A DNA stretch of 64,000 nucleotides from Endozoicomonas sp. G2_2 (GTDB taxonomy: Bacteria; Pseudomonadota; Gammaproteobacteria; Nevskiales; Salinisphaeraceae), in NCBI RefSeq assembly GCF_017744135.1, contig NZ_JAGHQU010000001.1, positions 372,001 to 436,000 of the forward strand, given 5' to 3'. A program made the translations under genes and the position numbers. Below, one piece after another: positions 8,637 to 17,844 of the stretch. The notes under the pieces were generated by a model, which ran no database searches, had not been told where the DNA came from, and saw only the letters and a program-made list of their open reading frames with translations. The stretch's first letter is position 1. Each line of letters begins with the position of its first letter.

Positions 8637-9923
8637 ATGAGCGAGCGTGAAGCCGCCCTGAAAGGGGCCGTTGCCGGCCTGATTCTGTCATCCGCGTCGG
8701 CGCTGGCGGTCATGCTGCCGACAGCGGCGATGGCCCAGGAAGAGCCGATCCGTATCGGTTATATCGATCCGTTGTCCGGGCCGTTCGCCAACGTGGGCGA
8801 CGCGGGACTGAAGCAGTTTCGATATCTGGCCGAGAAGATGAACGCCGAGGGCGGCATCCTCGGGCGCGATATCGAAATCGTCGGCTTCGATAACAAGTCC
8901 AGCGCGCAGGAGTCGCTGCAGATTCTGCGCGAGGCCGCGGACGAGGGTATTCACTACGTGACCCAGGGCAACGGGTCGCACGTGGCCGGTGCGCTGGTGG
9001 ACGGCGTCGAGAAGCACAACCGCCGCAACCCGGACAACCGCATCGTGTTCCTGAACTACGCCGCGGTAGATCCGACCCTGACGAACGAGAAATGCTCGTT
9101 CTGGCACTTCGGCTTCGACGCCAACAGCGCGATGAAGATGAAGGCGATCACCGACTACATGGCCGATCAGGACCAGATCAAGAAAGTGTTCCTGATCAAC
9201 CAGGACTATTCGCACGGCCAGTTCATTTCCCAGGCGGGCAAGGATCTGCTGGGTGAAAAGCGTCTGGATATCGAGATCGTCGGTGACGTGCTGCACCCGG
9301 TCGGCAAGGTGAAGGACTTCTCGCCCTATATCTCGCGCATCAAGGCTTCCGGGGCCGACACCGTCATCACCGGCAACTGGGGCAACGACCTGTCGCTGCT
9401 GGTCAAGGCCGGCGATCAGGCCGGGCTCGATGTCGACTGGTACACCTATTACGCGGGTGGTCTGGGTACGCCGACGTCGCTGGGCAAGGCGGCCGCGGGC
9501 AAGGTCAAGATGATCACCGAATGGCAGGAAAACCTGGCCGTGCGCTACGAGGCGCCCGAACTGCGGTCCATGCTCGAGGAGTTCGAACAGCGCTATAGCG
9601 GCATCGAGTTCTACTACCTGCGCGTCAAGACCGAGATGGACATGCTCAAGAAGGCTATGGAAAAGGCCGGTTCGGCCGACCCGCAGGCAGTAGCCTTCGC
9701 GCTCGAGGACATGTCGATCGAGACGCCGTTCGGCACCGCCACCATGCGTGCCGCCGATCACCAGCTGATGCAGCCGCTGTTCATGTCCACCTTCGGCGAG
9801 GACTACCTCGAATACGATTCCGAGGGCACGGGGTTCGGCTGGAAGATGGACGCCGAAATTCCCGCGGACGAGACCCGCGTCGAGACCTCCTGTGAAATGA
9901 AGCGTCCCACGCGTGCCTCGTAG
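8637..9923 (+). CDS. Liv-type ABC transporter periplasmic binding protein (second of a tandem pair)
   Basis: 428 residues, strikingly similar along its whole length to the protein at 7233 (shared PLSGPFANVGD, NQDYSHGQ, SGNWGND/TGNWGND, ATMRA.DHQL.QPLF segments), so it arose by tandem duplication. The signal peptide ends near AAMAQE. It differs in the pocket-proximal stretch after YTYYA (GGLGTPTSLG versus ALVGAPRALG), so ligand preference may differ. GGGGAG precedes the ATG. A short GC hairpin (about 9942-9960) separates it from the permease gene. Confidence 0.9.
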   Translation: MSEREAALKGAVAGLILSSASALAVMLPTAAMAQEEPIRIGYIDPLSGPFANVGDAGLKQFRYLAEKMNAEGGILGRDIEIVGFDNKSSAQESLQILREAADEGIHYVTQGNGSHVAGALVDGVEKHNRRNPDNRIVFLNYAAVDPTLTNEKCSFWHFGFDANSAMKMKAITDYMADQDQIKKVFLINQDYSHGQFISQAGKDLLGEKRLDIEIVGDVLHPVGKVKDFSPYISRIKASGADTVITGNWGNDLSLLVKAGDQAGLDVDWYTYYAGGLGTPTSLGKAAAGKVKMITEWQENLAVRYEAPELRSMLEEFEQRYSGIEFYYLRVKTEMDMLKKAMEKAGSADPQAVAFALEDMSIETPFGTATMRAADHQLMQPLFMSTFGEDYLEYDSEGTGFGWKMDAEIPADETRVETSCEMKRPTRAS

Positions 9924-9992
9924 TTCGGGGACGCCTGCGAGCCGGCGCCCCGCGCCGGCGATGCGGCCAAAGCAAGGGGGAACTTTGCCGTC

Positions 9993-10931
9993 ATGATTGA
10001 ATCCGTCGTTTTCTCGCTGCTCAACGGCGTGCTGTACGGCATGTTGCTGTTCATGCTCGCCAGCGGGTTGACCCTGATCTTCGGGATGATGGGCGTGCTG
10101 AACTTCGCCCATGCCAGCTTCTACATGCTCGGCGCCTACTGCGCCTACTCGATCAGCCAGGTTCTGGGCTTCTGGGGGGCGCTGGTCATTGCGCCGATCA
10201 TCGTGGGTCTGCTCGGCGCGCTCATCGAGCGGGTCGGGCTGCGCAACGTGCACAAGCACGGCCATGTGGCCGAGCTGCTGTTCACGTTCGGACTGGTCTA
10301 CGTGATTGACGAGCTGGTGATTCTGGTCTGGGGCCAGTTGCCGGTCGACTACCGTATTCCCGAGGCGCTCGATTTCACCCTGTTCTCGCTCTACGGCAGC
10401 GACTTCCCGGCCTATCGCGGGTTCATCCTGTTCATGGCGGTAGCGATGTTCGTGGCGATCTACCTGCTTCTGGTGCGCACGCGCGTGGGCATGATCATTC
10501 GTGCCTCGTTGTCGCATCCGGACATGGTGGGCGCGCTCGGCCATAACGTGCCGCGCATCTTCACCTTCGTGTTCGCCTTCGGTACCGGCCTTGCCGGCCT
10601 GGCCGGGGTGATGGCCGGCAACTACTTCATCACCGAGCCGGGGATGGCGTTCGCGATGGGGCCGATCGTGTTCGTGGTGGTCGTGCTCGGCGGCCTCGGG
10701 TCGCTCGGGGGCGCGCTCGTTGCGTCGCTGATCATCGGACTGGTAACCACGTTCGCGGTCGGCATGAACTATTCGATCGCCGACATGCTGGCGTCGGCCG
10801 GTATCGCCTTCGGTCAGGACAGCGTGCTCGGGATCAACCTCTCGCGCTTCGGGCCGATGCTGCCGTATCTGCTGATGGTCCTGATCCTTATATTCCGTCC
10901 GCGCGGGCTGATGGGGTCACGCGAATCATGA
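9993..10931 (+). CDS. livH: ABC transporter permease, LivH family
   Basis: 312 residues, about eight hydrophobic segments, with the LivH N-terminal signature MLFMLASGLTLIFGMMGVLN and FAHASFYMLGAY, and the conserved GGLGSLGGAL near residue 232. It forms one half of the membrane channel of the first Liv-type importer. It overlaps livM by 4 bp (ATGA), giving coupled translation. AAGGGGGA lies upstream of the ATG. Confidence 0.95.
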   Translation: MIESVVFSLLNGVLYGMLLFMLASGLTLIFGMMGVLNFAHASFYMLGAYCAYSISQVLGFWGALVIAPIIVGLLGALIERVGLRNVHKHGHVAELLFTFGLVYVIDELVILVWGQLPVDYRIPEALDFTLFSLYGSDFPAYRGFILFMAVAMFVAIYLLLVRTRVGMIIRASLSHPDMVGALGHNVPRIFTFVFAFGTGLAGLAGVMAGNYFITEPGMAFAMGPIVFVVVVLGGLGSLGGALVASLIIGLVTTFAVGMNYSIADMLASAGIAFGQDSVLGINLSRFGPMLPYLLMVLILIFRPRGLMGSRES

Positions 10932-12208
10932 GTACATCCAATTTTCCCGGCGGCGCTATCGTGCGTCATGCCGCAGTGTGGATCGCGGCAATCGTCGTGA
11001 TCATCGTCATGCCCTATGTGTTCACGTCGAGCAGTTCGGTCTCGATGATGAGCCAGATGGGCGTGTTCATCGTGTTCGCGCTTTCGTACAACATGCTTCT
11101 CGGCGAGGCCGGGATGCTGTCGTTCGGCCATGCCGTCTATTTCGGTCTCGGCGGGTTTCTGACCCTGCACGCGATTCGGGCAGTCAACGACGATGTCTGG
11201 TCCTTTCCGCTCGAACTGATGCCGCTGGTCGGCGGTCTCGGCGGGCTGGCCTTCGGCGTGATATTCGGGTCGGTGTCCACCCGGCGGGCAGGGGTCACCT
11301 TTGCCATGATCACGCTGGGCATTGGTGCGATGGTCGAAGCCAGCGCGAACATGTTCACCAATTTCTTCGGTGGCGAGAGTGGCGTATCCGGCAACCGGGT
11401 CACCGAGGTGACCCTGCTGCCGTTCTCCTATGGCCCGCAGATCGAGGTGTATTACCTCATCGGCGCCTGGACGATCGTGGCTGCACTGCTCATGTTTCTG
11501 CTGACCAAGACGCCGCTCGGGCGTATGGCCAACGCGGTGCGCGACAACCCCGAACGCGCGCAGTTCGTTGGCTACAGCACCACCATTGCACGCTTCATCC
11601 AGTTCGCGTTGTCCGGCTTCTTCGCCGGTATCGCGGGTGGTCTGTTCGCGATCCTGTTCGAGATCATGACCGCGCCCAACGTGGGCCTGATCCAGTCCGG
11701 CGCGGTGCTGCTGATGACGTTCATCGGCGGACTCGGGGTCTTTTTCGGGCCGATCATCGGTGCGGTGCTCGTGACCTATATGCAGATCGCGCTGAGTGGT
11801 TTCTCGGAAGGCTGGATCCTGTATTTCGGTCTGCTGTTCGTGCTCATGGTGATGTACGTGCCCAACGGCATCGCCGGCGTGATCGTGAGCCATTTCGCGC
11901 CCTGGCAAGCCGGCCTCGCGCATCGTTTCGCGGTGCCTTATCTGTTGGCCATCGTGCCGGCACTGCTGGCGCTGGCGGGGTTGGTCACGATGATCGAAAT
12001 GGGCTATCACCTGTCGCTTGCCTATGACCCGAGTCGCCCGATCGAGCTGTTCGGCATGGAGATCACGGCCACCAGCGTGGCCGCCTGGGTCGTCGCGGTG
12101 GCGTTGTTCGCGGCCGGGCTCGTGGCGCTGCGATGGGTCGCCGGGAGAATCCGCCAGCGTTGGGGCGAAGTGAATCAGGCCATGGATGCGCAGAGGGCGA
12201 AGCAATGA
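10928..12208 (+). CDS. livM: ABC transporter permease, LivM family
   Basis: 426 residues, longer than the usual 300-350 because of an extra C-terminal section (about 330-426) with two more hydrophobic segments after the conserved core. The LivM hallmarks are present: YNMLLGEAGMLSFGHAVYFG and GGLGVFFGPIIGAV. It pairs with LivH as the inner-membrane channel. It starts inside the livH stop and overlaps livG by 4 bp. Confidence 0.94.
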   Translation: MSTSNFPGGAIVRHAAVWIAAIVVIIVMPYVFTSSSSVSMMSQMGVFIVFALSYNMLLGEAGMLSFGHAVYFGLGGFLTLHAIRAVNDDVWSFPLELMPLVGGLGGLAFGVIFGSVSTRRAGVTFAMITLGIGAMVEASANMFTNFFGGESGVSGNRVTEVTLLPFSYGPQIEVYYLIGAWTIVAALLMFLLTKTPLGRMANAVRDNPERAQFVGYSTTIARFIQFALSGFFAGIAGGLFAILFEIMTAPNVGLIQSGAVLLMTFIGGLGVFFGPIIGAVLVTYMQIALSGFSEGWILYFGLLFVLMVMYVPNGIAGVIVSHFAPWQAGLAHRFAVPYLLAIVPALLALAGLVTMIEMGYHLSLAYDPSRPIELFGMEITATSVAAWVVAVALFAAGLVALRWVAGRIRQRWGEVNQAMDAQRAKQ

Positions 12209-12945
12209 CGGACGCACTGACGTTATCCCAGGTCAAGAAGCGTTTCGGGCCTGCGGAGATCATCCGCGGCGTGGATCTGGCGCTGGCGCCCGGCGAGCGG
12301 CACGCGATCATCGGGCCCAACGGGGCCGGCAAGTCCACGCTGTTCAATCTGATCAGCGGGCGGTATCCGCTCAGCAGCGGGCAGGTGCAGTTGCACGGCC
12401 GGCGCATCAGCGGGCTGGCGCCGCACCAGATCAACCGCCGAGGTCTGAGCCGCAGTTTTCAGATCACCAACCTGTTCCAGCGCATGACCGTGTTCGAGAA
12501 CCTGCGTTGTGCACTGCTGTGGGCGCGTGGCTACGGGTATTCCTTCTGGCATCTCGTGGGGCGCCAGTCGGCGCTCAACGAGGAGGCGGAGCAGCATCTC
12601 GAGAAACTCGGGCTGCAGAAGCGACGCGACGTACCGGCATCGCTTCTGACCTATGCCGAACAGCGCACGCTCGAGATCGGCACGACGATCGCGGGCGGCG
12701 CCAACGTGATTCTGCTCGACGAGCCGACAGCCGGCATGAGCCTGTCCGAACGCGACCATGCGATCGAACTGATACGCAACGTCACGGTGGACAAGACGCT
12801 GCTGATCGTCGAGCACGACATGGGCGTGGTCTTCGACCTCGCCGATCGGATCAGCGTGCTTGTTTACGGACAGATCATCGCCAGCGACGAACCCGACCAG
12901 ATTCGTGGCAATGCCGAGGTCCAGAACGCCTATCTTGGAACCTAG
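12205..12945 (+). CDS. livG: ABC transporter ATP-binding protein, LivG family
   Basis: 246 residues from the ATG at 12205, which overlaps the livM stop (ATGA). An upstream in-frame extension to 12133 lies inside livM and is not used. Walker A is GPNGAGKST, the signature helix is the LivG-type LTYAEQRTLEIG, Walker B is VILLDEPTAGM and the switch His is in VEHDMGVVF. It hydrolyses ATP together with LivF to drive import. Confidence 0.95.
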   Translation: MTDALTLSQVKKRFGPAEIIRGVDLALAPGERHAIIGPNGAGKSTLFNLISGRYPLSSGQVQLHGRRISGLAPHQINRRGLSRSFQITNLFQRMTVFENLRCALLWARGYGYSFWHLVGRQSALNEEAEQHLEKLGLQKRRDVPASLLTYAEQRTLEIGTTIAGGANVILLDEPTAGMSLSERDHAIELIRNVTVDKTLLIVEHDMGVVFDLADRISVLVYGQIIASDEPDQIRGNAEVQNAYLGT

Positions 12946-12996
12946 CGCCGTTCGGCCCGAAAAGGCGGCGCGCACACTGACACCAGAGATCGCTCC

Positions 12997-13692
12997 ATGC
13001 TCGAAGTAGAGAACCTGCACGCGTATTACGGCAAGAGCCATATCCTCCAGGGCGTGGCATTCGACGTCGGCGAAGGCGAGATCGTGAGTCTGCTCGGTCG
13101 TAATGGCGTCGGGCGCTCGACGACTTGCAAGTCGATCATGGGGCTGGTGCCGCCGCGTGGCTCGATTCGTTTCAAGGGCGAGGAACTGGCCGGGATGAGT
13201 GCGCACCGCATCGCGCGCAAGGGCATCGGCTATGTACCGGAAGATCGCCTGACCTTCAGCGGGCTGAGCACCCGTGAAAACCTGGAAATGGGCGTGCAGA
13301 AGGTCGGCGCCGAATCGCGCTGGACGATCGACGACGCCTATCGACTGTTTCCGCGCCTGTCCGAGCGCGCCGACGTCAAGGCAGACCTGCTCTCCGGCGG
13401 CGAACAGCAGATGCTGAGCATGTGCCGCACCATGATGGGCAATCCGGCGCTGGTGATGATCGACGAGCCCACCGAAGGGCTGGCGCCGCAGATCGTCGAG
13501 CAGGTGGGTGACTTTCTGCTCGAGGTTGCGGCCAGCGGCGTGTCGATTCTGCTGGTCGAGCAGAAGCTGAGCATTGCCATGCGCGTGTCGCACCGGGTGT
13601 ACGTAATGGGGCACGGCCAGATCGTGTTCGAAGGCACCCCGCAGGATCTCCAGGCCGACGATGCCGTGCGTCGGGAGTGGCTCGAAGTCTGA
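12997..13692 (+). CDS. livF: ABC transporter ATP-binding protein, LivF family, with Arg in Walker A
   Basis: 231 residues with signature LLSGGEQQMLSM, Walker B LVMIDEPTEGL and LVEQK switch region. The P-loop reads GRNGVGRST (34-42), so the nearly invariant Walker A lysine is Arg40. The second LivF in this window (17061) keeps [10 protein letters not shown] recall such Arg variants in some LivF-like proteins. With LivG as partner, the transporter could still use one canonical ATP site. It is last in the first transporter operon, 51 bp after livG. Confidence 0.93.
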   Translation: MLEVENLHAYYGKSHILQGVAFDVGEGEIVSLLGRNGVGRSTTCKSIMGLVPPRGSIRFKGEELAGMSAHRIARKGIGYVPEDRLTFSGLSTRENLEMGVQKVGAESRWTIDDAYRLFPRLSERADVKADLLSGGEQQMLSMCRTMMGNPALVMIDEPTEGLAPQIVEQVGDFLLEVAASGVSILLVEQKLSIAMRVSHRVYVMGHGQIVFEGTPQDLQADDAVRREWLEV

Positions 13693-14010
13693 CTTGGGCG
13701 CTCTTGCGCGGTGTCGGTCACGGGCTGCGGGGCGCGGTCGTCGCAGGGGCGTTGCCGTTCGGTCGCCCGGTATCCGGCATGCGTTTCAGGCGCGTATTTC
13801 GCGCGCCCGGCGCACTGGCGCCACGATCCGCGGGCGGTAATCGCGCGGCGCCTTGAGGCGTCTTCTGCTTTGGTCTTATAGCTCGATCAAGACGCTTTGC
13901 GTAATCGTCTGACGAACGTTCGATCGGTATCGCTTGTCGCGCATGGCTTTCGCCGTTCCGGCGCTTTCCGCCGTCGCCACAGAGCGCCCACGGTGCCTGC
14001 AGACTGCAAG

Positions 14011-14025
14011 TGAAATGTGGTTTCA
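14011..14025. promoter_or_regulatory. Copy B of the repeated operator
   Basis: TGAAATGTGGTTTCA, a perfect TGAAA/TTTCA inverted repeat with a 5-bp centre, 8 bp upstream of a TTGACG -35 box. It precedes the second Liv-type transporter operon. Confidence 0.6.
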
Positions 14026-14033
14026 AAATCCTG

Positions 14034-14062
14034 TTGACGCCGGTGTGGGGGCGTGGCAGCTT
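14034..14062 (+). promoter_or_regulatory. Probable promoter of the second Liv-type operon
   Basis: TTGACG (14034-14039), 17-bp spacer, CAGCTT (14057-14062). The -10 box is poor, but the 23.7-kb promoter has the matching TTGACG-N17-CAGTTT beside its own operator copy. A weak -10 might indicate dependence on an activator. Confidence 0.45.
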
Positions 14063-14158
14063 TGATCGCGAGAAATAAAAACGACGTCGACGGCCCAACC
14101 GACACAGATCGGAAAACACCCCGCCGCGACGCCAACACAGGATGAGGAGATACCCCGC

Positions 14159-14374
14159 ATGGCTGATCGTCAGATCAGGTTGCGGTCGCTGGTCGGGCTG
14201 CGTCCGTCGGCCAAGGCCAGCGCCCACAGGCCCGCTGCCTTTCGCACGTCGTGTATTCGTCACCGGCCTGCCCGTCGTTCCTCCCTGTCGTTCCGCGCCA
14301 CGCCGGCTCACGCGTGCGGCGTTGCGGACTCATTTGCCTGTCGTAACGCCGCTTTGCGCCGGCGCTGCGCCTGA
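14159..14374 (+). CDS. Possible 71-residue leader ORF (doubtful)
   Basis: An ATG with GAGGAG 9 nt upstream opens a 71-codon frame (MADRQIRLRSLVGLRP...) rich in Arg, Ala and Ser, with no recognisable domain. No gene lies opposite, so it is not a shadow, and the ribosome site is better than that of the following livH. It could be a leader peptide, a decayed gene or chance. I do not recognise it. Confidence 0.25.
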   Translation: MADRQIRLRSLVGLRPSAKASAHRPAAFRTSCIRHRPARRSSLSFRATPAHACGVADSFACRNAALRRRCA

Positions 14375-14410
14375 TCTAGCCACCGTTCTTTCAACTGGGG
14401 AGAGACCGTC

Positions 14411-15274
14411 TTGGATTTGTTCCTACAACAGGTGCTCAACGGCCTGACGCTCGGCAGCATCTACGGGCTCGTCGCCCTGGGGCTGACGCTGGTGTACGGC
14501 ATCCTGCACGTGCCCAATTTCGCCCATGGCGCGCTCTACATGGTCGGCGCCTATGTCTGCTATTTCACGATGGTGGAACTGGGGCTGAACTATTGGTTCG
14601 CCATTGCGGCGGCGGCGATCGTGGTGGCGGCCCTTTCGGTGATCTGCGAACGCCTCGTGTTTCATCCGCTGCGCCACGCGCCGCCGATTCACGACAAGAT
14701 CGCGGCCATCGGCATCCTGCTGTTCCTCGAGGCGGTGGTGCAGATGCACTGGGGCGCGGACTTCCGTCGTATACCCACGCCGTACAACGAGATTCTGCGC
14801 CTGGGTGACCTCACCCTGCCGGCCCAGCGCCTGCTGATCATCGTCGGCGCCTTCTCGCTGATGGGCGTGCTGCATCTGTACCTGAAAAAGACGATGACCG
14901 GCGCCACCATCGTGGCCATGGCGCAGAACCGCGAGGGCGCCTTTCTGGTCGGGATCGACGCCAACCGCGTGGCGATGATGACCTTTGCCATTGCCGGCGC
15001 GCTGGCCGCGGTCGCGGCCGGGCTGTTCGCGCCGATCAATCTGGTCTATCCGGCCATGGGTCACCTGGTGCTGCTCAAGGCCTTCGTGATCATCATTCTC
15101 GGCGGCATGGGCAGTATCCCGGGCGCGATCATCGGCGGGCTGATCATCGGCTTTTCCGAAGCGCTCGGCGGTTTCTATGTGTCGAGCACCTACAAGGACG
15201 TGATCGCGTTCGTGCTGCTGGTGGTGATTCTGTCGATCAAGCCCACCGGCCTGTTCACCAAGGGGGTTCGCTGA
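14411..15274 (+). CDS. livH: ABC transporter permease, LivH family (second system)
   Basis: 287 residues starting at a TTG preceded by GGGGAGAG. It has the LivH signature GSIYGLVALGLTLVYGILHVPN and FAHGALYMVGAY, and the conserved GGMGSIPGAIIGG near the C-terminus. It is half of the inner-membrane channel of the second Liv-type importer. Its stop codon shares one base with the start of the next gene. No other good start was found nearby. Confidence 0.93.
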   Translation: MDLFLQQVLNGLTLGSIYGLVALGLTLVYGILHVPNFAHGALYMVGAYVCYFTMVELGLNYWFAIAAAAIVVAALSVICERLVFHPLRHAPPIHDKIAAIGILLFLEAVVQMHWGADFRRIPTPYNEILRLGDLTLPAQRLLIIVGAFSLMGVLHLYLKKTMTGATIVAMAQNREGAFLVGIDANRVAMMTFAIAGALAAVAAGLFAPINLVYPAMGHLVLLKAFVIIILGGMGSIPGAIIGGLIIGFSEALGGFYVSSTYKDVIAFVLLVVILSIKPTGLFTKGVR

Positions 15275-16317
15275 TGAACCGCGCCATCGATTTCTTTCTC
15301 GGCTCGACCATGCGCTGGCTGCTGCTGGGTCTGGCCATCGTGTTTCCGCTGGTCACCAGCAGCGAATACCACATCTATGTCATGGCGCTGGCGTTCATCT
15401 GGGCCATCGCGGTCTATGGCATGAACATCATCACTGGCTATTGCGGCCAGTTGAATCTGGCCCACGGCGGCTTTTTCGCCATCGGCGCCTACGTGGTGGC
15501 GATTCTCACCGTGGATCACGGCTGGCCGTTCTGGCCGGCGTTTCTCGGGGCCGGACTGTTCGGCGCGGTGTTCGGGTTCTTCGTCGGTATCGTGTCGCTG
15601 CGGCTCAAGGAGCACTACTTCGCGATCTTCACCCTCTGCGTGGGCTACATCATTTATCTGATGATCGACAAGTGGGAGGCGCTGACCCACGGTTCGCTGG
15701 GCATCATCAACATCGCGCCGCCCGAGGGTTTCGGCCTGATCGACTTCACGCAGACGGTGCCGTTCTACTATCTGGTTCTGGCGTTTCTGGCCCTTGCGAT
15801 CTGGCTCAGCCGGCGGATTTCCGAATCCCTGCTGGGACGCACATTCCGGGCCATTCGCATCAGCGACGACCTCGCGCAGTCACTCGGCATCAACCTGATG
15901 CGCAACAAGATTCTCGCGTTCGTGATCTCCACCGTTTACGCAGCGCTGGCCGGCGGTCTCTATGCCGGTGTGGTGCGCTTCATCGGTCCGGAGGAAGCCA
16001 ACTTCATCCACACCTTCGACATGATCGCCTATCTGCTGGTCGGCGGTATCGGCACGCTCATGGGGCCTCTGCTGGGCACGTTGATCGTGACCTGGCTGAC
16101 CCAGGCAGTGCAGTCGCTCGAGGAGTACCGGATGATCGTGTTCGGCCCGATGCTGGTGCTGCTGGTCATCTTCTTCCCGCGCGGACTGGTCGGCAGTTTC
16201 CTCGGCTGGCGCGGTCGGCGCCTGGCCCGTCAGGCGCCGCGCGCTGCACGCCAGGCCAAAGTCGACACCGCCAACGACGACGGTGTGGAAACGCAAGGAG
16301 CGCGCAACAATGCTTAA
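15274..16317 (+). CDS. livM: ABC transporter permease, LivM family (second system)
   Basis: 347 residues with about eight to nine membrane segments and the LivM signatures YGMNIITGYCGQLNLAHGGF and GGIGTLMGPLLGTL. The cytoplasmic tail after residue 310 is basic, then acidic. It starts one base into the livH stop (TGATG) and overlaps livG by 8 bp. It forms the channel with the upstream LivH. Confidence 0.93.
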   Translation: MNRAIDFFLGSTMRWLLLGLAIVFPLVTSSEYHIYVMALAFIWAIAVYGMNIITGYCGQLNLAHGGFFAIGAYVVAILTVDHGWPFWPAFLGAGLFGAVFGFFVGIVSLRLKEHYFAIFTLCVGYIIYLMIDKWEALTHGSLGIINIAPPEGFGLIDFTQTVPFYYLVLAFLALAIWLSRRISESLLGRTFRAIRISDDLAQSLGINLMRNKILAFVISTVYAALAGGLYAGVVRFIGPEEANFIHTFDMIAYLLVGGIGTLMGPLLGTLIVTWLTQAVQSLEEYRMIVFGPMLVLLVIFFPRGLVGSFLGWRGRRLARQAPRAARQAKVDTANDDGVETQGARNNA

Positions 16318-17074
16318 TATCCGCAATCTCACCAAGCGCTTCGGGGGCCTGGCGGCGGTGAATGACGTGAGCGTCGAATTCCCGGCCAACCAGATCAACG
16401 CGATCATCGGCCCGAACGGCGCCGGCAAGACCACGTTCTTCAACCTCATCGCGGGCGCCATGCCGCCGACCGAGGGGGTGATCGAATACAAGGGCCAGGA
16501 TCTGGCCGGCAAATCGCCGGATTCGATCGCCCGGCTGGGCGTGGCGCGTACTTTCCAGACCACGATGCTGTTCGAGGAGTCGACGGTGCTCGACAATCTC
16601 ATCGTCGGCCATCGGCTGCGTACCGAGTCGCATCTGTGGGACGTGATCATCAACTCCAAGCGCCTCAAGGCAGACGAGAAGCGTTGTCGCGAGCGCGCGG
16701 CCGAGACGCTGGATTTCGTCGGCCTGTCGCATATCGCCAACCGTTATATCGCCGACACCAGCCAGGAGGAGCGCAAGCGCATTGCCTTCGCGCTCGCGCT
16801 GGCGACCGATCCGGAACTGGTACTGCTCGACGAGCCGGCCGGCGGCGTGAATCCGGAAGAGACCGACGGCCTGGTCGATCTCATTCACAAGATGGTCGAG
16901 CACGGCGTGACCGTGTGCCTGATTGAACACAAGATGGACATGATCATGCGCATCGCCGACAAGATCATCGTGCTCGATCATGGCGAGAAGATTTCCGAAG
17001 GCACGCCCGAGCAAGTCAAGAACGATCCGGTGGTGATCGAAGCCTATCTGGGGAAAGAAGATGCTGAAGCTTGA
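16310..17074 (+). CDS. livG: ABC transporter ATP-binding protein, LivG family (second system)
   Basis: 254 residues from the ATG at 16310, chosen because AAGGAG (16295-16300) is 9 nt upstream; a longer reading from 16283 has no such site. Walker A is GPNGAGKTT, the signature is [16 protein letters not shown], Walker B is [11 protein letters not shown] and the switch is LIEHKMD. It overlaps livM by 8 bp and livF by 14 bp. Confidence 0.95.
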   Translation: MLNIRNLTKRFGGLAAVNDVSVEFPANQINAIIGPNGAGKTTFFNLIAGAMPPTEGVIEYKGQDLAGKSPDSIARLGVARTFQTTMLFEESTVLDNLIVGHRLRTESHLWDVIINSKRLKADEKRCRERAAETLDFVGLSHIANRYIADTSQEERKRIAFALALATDPELVLLDEPAGGVNPEETDGLVDLIHKMVEHGVTVCLIEHKMDMIMRIADKIIVLDHGEKISEGTPEQVKNDPVVIEAYLGKEDAEA

Positions 17075-17768
17075 GGGCGTCGACGCGAAGTACGACAGTT
17101 TCAAGGCGCTCGATGGCGTCTCGATGGAGATCGACCGCGGCGAGCTGGTCGTTCTGCTGGGCGCCAACGGCGCCGGCAAGACCACGCTGTTCAACACCAT
17201 CAGCGGGCTGATGAAGCCGGCTGCCGGGCGGATCAGCGTCGACGGCAAGGACGTCACCGGGCGTAAGCCCTCGGCGCTGGTAGCGGCCGGCGTCGTGCAA
17301 TGTCCCGAAGGCCGCAAGCTGTTTCCCGGCATGTCGGTGCTGAAGAACCTGCGCCTGGGCGGCTATGTACACCGTCGCGATCGCGCGGGCATGAACGAAA
17401 CACTCGAGCGCATTCTGGCGATGTTCCCGATTCTCGACGAGAAGAAGGATGAATCCGCAGGTTCGCTGTCCGGCGGCCAGCAGCAGATGGTGGCGGTCGG
17501 GCGTGCGCTGATGGGCCGGCCCAAACTGCTGATGCTCGACGAACCATCGCTTGGCCTGGCGCCACTGGTGGTCAAGCAGGTCTTCGAAACGGTGAAACAG
17601 ATCAACGCCGAAGGCACCACTGTGCTGCTGGCCGAACAGAATGCCTACGCCGCGCTGAAGATCGCCACGCGTGCCTATGTGATCGAGAACGGCAAGCTGG
17701 TCATGCAGGGCAACCGCGACGAAATGCTCGGCAACGAAGCCGTGCGCAAGGCCTATATCGGCGCGTAA
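17061..17768 (+). CDS. livF: ABC transporter ATP-binding protein, LivF family (second system)
   Basis: 235 residues with canonical motifs: Walker [10 protein letters not shown], signature [16 protein letters not shown], Walker [12 protein letters not shown] and switch LLAEQNAY. It starts 14 bp inside livG, so translation is coupled. It pairs with LivG to energise the second importer. The binding-protein gene follows 76 bp later. Confidence 0.95.
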   Translation: MLKLEGVDAKYDSFKALDGVSMEIDRGELVVLLGANGAGKTTLFNTISGLMKPAAGRISVDGKDVTGRKPSALVAAGVVQCPEGRKLFPGMSVLKNLRLGGYVHRRDRAGMNETLERILAMFPILDEKKDESAGSLSGGQQQMVAVGRALMGRPKLLMLDEPSLGLAPLVVKQVFETVKQINAEGTTVLLAEQNAYAALKIATRAYVIENGKLVMQGNRDEMLGNEAVRKAYIGA

Positions 17769-17844
17769 CAGGCCGCTAACCGACAAAGAATCTCGTGACC
17801 CACGAGCTGTAGCAACCAACCCGAATAAAAGAGGGGAGATGTAG

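Larger units (their letters stand above)
13693..14410. other. 718-bp intergenic region with operator, promoter and long leader
   Basis: It holds operator copy B (14011-14025), a promoter-like TTGACG-N17-CAGCTT (14034-14062) and a leader of roughly 340 nt before the livH start at 14411. A short open frame at 14159-14374 has a strong ribosome site. The first 300 bp, after livF, show no clear terminator and no gene. Confidence 0.6.

Noticed and set aside
8688-10544. 618-codon minus-strand open frame
   Set aside because: Antisense shadow of the second binding protein and livH.
17581-17601. GTGAAACAG inside livF as another operator copy
   Set aside because: Only one half-site, within coding sequence.
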